Shown here: in pieces, positions 44,172 through 45,461 of the stretch
Layout: each line of letters opens with the position of its first letter
Position numbering within the stretch: position 1 is the first letter of the stretch
Origin: Alkalibacillus salilacus
Lineage (GTDB): Bacteria; Bacillota; Bacilli; Bacillales; Alkalibacillaceae
DNA: 45,461 bases
Reading direction: 5' to 3'
NCBI RefSeq assembly: GCF_030812915.1
Contig: NZ_JAUSTQ010000015.1
Location: 1 to 45,461 of the forward strand
Notes under the pieces: generated by a model
What the model saw: only the letters and a program-made list of their open reading frames with translations
The model's database searches: none
What the model was told of the DNA's origin: nothing
Position numbers and translations under genes: made by a program

Positions 44172-44453
44172 GTGTGTATAGTGTGGGCAGGTGTTGACTT
44201 ATCATGGTCGATTGACGATGTTCCCATGAGCGCGGGAACAGATGAATCATTTAGTGTAGAGATTAACCCTGAACCACGCGTCTTAGATGAAGTTCATGAA
44301 GATATGGCTAATCCATATGCGGATAACACAGCTGAAACATCGGTTGAGGTTCGTGAAAATACAGAACCATTTGTATGTGAGACACGTAACACGGATAACC
44401 AATGGACAACCGATCATGAGATTTATGAGTATGAAGGCGAGTGGGGAAAATAG
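44172..44453 (+). CDS. short acidic reading frame, doubtful
   Basis: An open frame of 93 codons with strongly acidic, protein-like content (SAGTDESFSVEINPEPRV, ENTEPFVCETRNTDNQW). GTG 44172 has no ribosome site; an ATG at 44226 is also poorly placed. The composition matches the organism's acidic proteome, so it may be the remnant of an exported protein whose front was lost. Confidence 0.3.
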   Translation: MCIVWAGVDLSWSIDDVPMSAGTDESFSVEINPEPRVLDEVHEDMANPYADNTAETSVEVRENTEPFVCETRNTDNQWTTDHEIYEYEGEWGK

Positions 44454-44664
44454 AGGGAGAGAAAAAAGGTATAAGGGTTGATGGTGTTAGGAAGATAACA
44501 TGAAGGGATTGTATAATAATCAATACATATATATAATTGACAGGTCCTTATAGGATATTAATCAATTCGCATTCGAAAATCGTATGACTAAACAATGTTT
44601 TAAAATGATTGAATATGGGAATGAAACGTTAGTCTTAGTTATATTAGCATGAAGGAGGGTTAAT

Positions 44665-45461
44665 ATGAGTGATCAAGATGAAATAGTGCCGGAAACGTTA
44701 TCGTTAGAGGCATATCGATCTATTGTGGCGTATAATCCTGATTCCGTATTAGTTGTATCAATTGATAAAACAATAATAGAGGTTAATAACCGCGCGACAG
44801 AACTGCTTGGCTATTCTAAAGAGTCATTAGTTAACCAGAGCTTTCACAGTTTATTTGAAAATGAGGACCGTATCAATCAGCTGTTTGGTGATGTTCGACA
44901 AGGATATTCAGGTGAAGAGGAACTTGTCGTCCATTTAAAGAACGGAGGCGCAACACATTTAAGCATCAAGTACATGCCTATGTTCCAACAAGATGCTTTA
45001 ATAGGTGTTTTTATTGTTTTACGTGATATTTCGACCCTGTATCAGACGCATGAATCGTTACAATATACGAAAAACATGTTTGAATCGTTATTTCATCATA
45101 CGTCAAATGCGATTGAGTCTTTTGATATGCAGGGCATTGTAGTAGACATTAACCCTGCATTTGAACGCATTTTTGGCTGGCAAAGGCAAGAAGTCATCGG
45201 AAAGCCGTCGCTATTTCAAGCGTGGTTACATGACATGAGTGATGAATTTGACGCTTTAACGGACTATAACGCAACAATCACAACTAAACATGATGAAAAA
45301 ATAACCGTTAACCTTGCGATATCTCCTATTATCGACAGACATGATAACATAACAGGTTATACAGTGGTTGCACGCGATGTTACTAAACAAAAACAATTGC
45401 AAGAGCAATTATCTGAAAGTGAAGAACGTTATCGCTTAGTAGCAGAAAACACCTTAGATGT
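44665..45461 (+). CDS. multi-PAS sensor protein, N-terminal part
   Basis: ATG 44665 follows GAAGGAGGG. The frame stays open to the window end, 265 codons. Two PAS domains are visible (IVAYNPDSVLVVSIDKTIIE to FIVLRDISTLYQTHE, then MFESLFHHTSNAIESFDMQG to YTVVARDVTKQKQLQ), each ending in the typical RDxT strand, and a third begins with SEERYRLVAENTLD. No membrane segment or signal is present, so it is cytoplasmic. Such PAS chains lead to histidine kinases (as in KinA/KinE) or GGDEF/EAL enzymes; the output domain lies beyond the window. The Sda-like gene 2 kb away makes a sporulation kinase an attractive but unproven idea. Confidence 0.85.
   Translation, partial: MSDQDEIVPETLSLEAYRSIVAYNPDSVLVVSIDKTIIEVNNRATELLGYSKESLVNQSFHSLFENEDRINQLFGDVRQGYSGEEELVVHLKNGGATHLSIKYMPMFQQDALIGVFIVLRDISTLYQTHESLQYTKNMFESLFHHTSNAIESFDMQGIVVDINPAFERIFGWQRQEVIGKPSLFQAWLHDMSDEFDALTDYNATITTKHDEKITVNLAISPIIDRHDNITGYTVVARDVTKQKQLQEQLSESEERYRLVAENTLD

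Overview
The window looks like the chromosome of a low-GC Gram-positive rod of the Bacillaceae, probably a salt-adapted species. Evidence for the family: an rrn operon end with tRNA-fMet and tRNA-Asp, then thiL-tsaE-tsaB-rimI-tsaD, an ABC-F gene, rex, the ydiK-ydiL pair and CIRCE-controlled groES-groEL, which is the gene order I know from Bacillus subtilis. A choline-to-glycine-betaine operon (betA-betB) and the acidic composition of many predicted proteins fit a halophile. Starts are mostly ATG with AGGAGG-type ribosome sites; several are TTG or GTG.

Layout. 1-400: rRNA/tRNA tail with terminator. 508-6990: conserved housekeeping block; a cluster of DnaA-box-like 9-mers lies between tsaD and the ABC-F gene. 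7070-9137: DHA2 drug-efflux MFS and a SRAP (YedK-like) protein, followed by a strict 21-bp repeat array. 9322-10875: repeat-rich accessory DNA with a frameshifted lipoprotein gene and a 741-bp cassette with inverted-repeat ends. 10943-15571: AGCS symporter, ydiK, ydiL, groESL. 15652-24100: accessory region with decayed genes (HD, HAD, transposase remnant), a T-box-controlled MFS gene, an amidohydrolase, small membrane proteins, and a second cassette carrying an acetyltransferase. 24256-28431: isochorismatase-family hydrolase and betAB. 28484-32166: a lipoprotein, then a probable cell-cell signalling locus: a small secreted peptide gene divergent from a PlcR/NprR-like HTH-TPR regulator, followed by a secreted subtilisin. 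32448-38380: kinase-like phosphotransferase, a two-gene ABC transporter, an ATP-grasp enzyme, GNAT, RlmCD-type rRNA methyltransferase. 38387-41000: dense repeats, small membrane proteins, a NUDIX hydrolase, a candidate small RNA. 41098-45461: a zinc-ribbon protein split by an in-frame stop, an Sda-like sporulation checkpoint protein, small unknown proteins, and the start of a multi-PAS sensor.

The most unusual signals are: (1) a family of short cassettes with a common palindromic left end, a common 3' module of about 270 bp and unrelated cargo genes, one copy flanked by a near-perfect 17-bp direct repeat; (2) the regulator/peptide/protease locus; (3) a T-box whose specifier and discriminator base both point to tRNA-Ser, placed upstream of an MFS exporter-type gene; (4) a 21-bp-periodic array in frame with the preceding stop codon; and (5) seven copies of one 15-mer within 272 bp. 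All functional calls rest on reading the sequence and family knowledge; no search was run.
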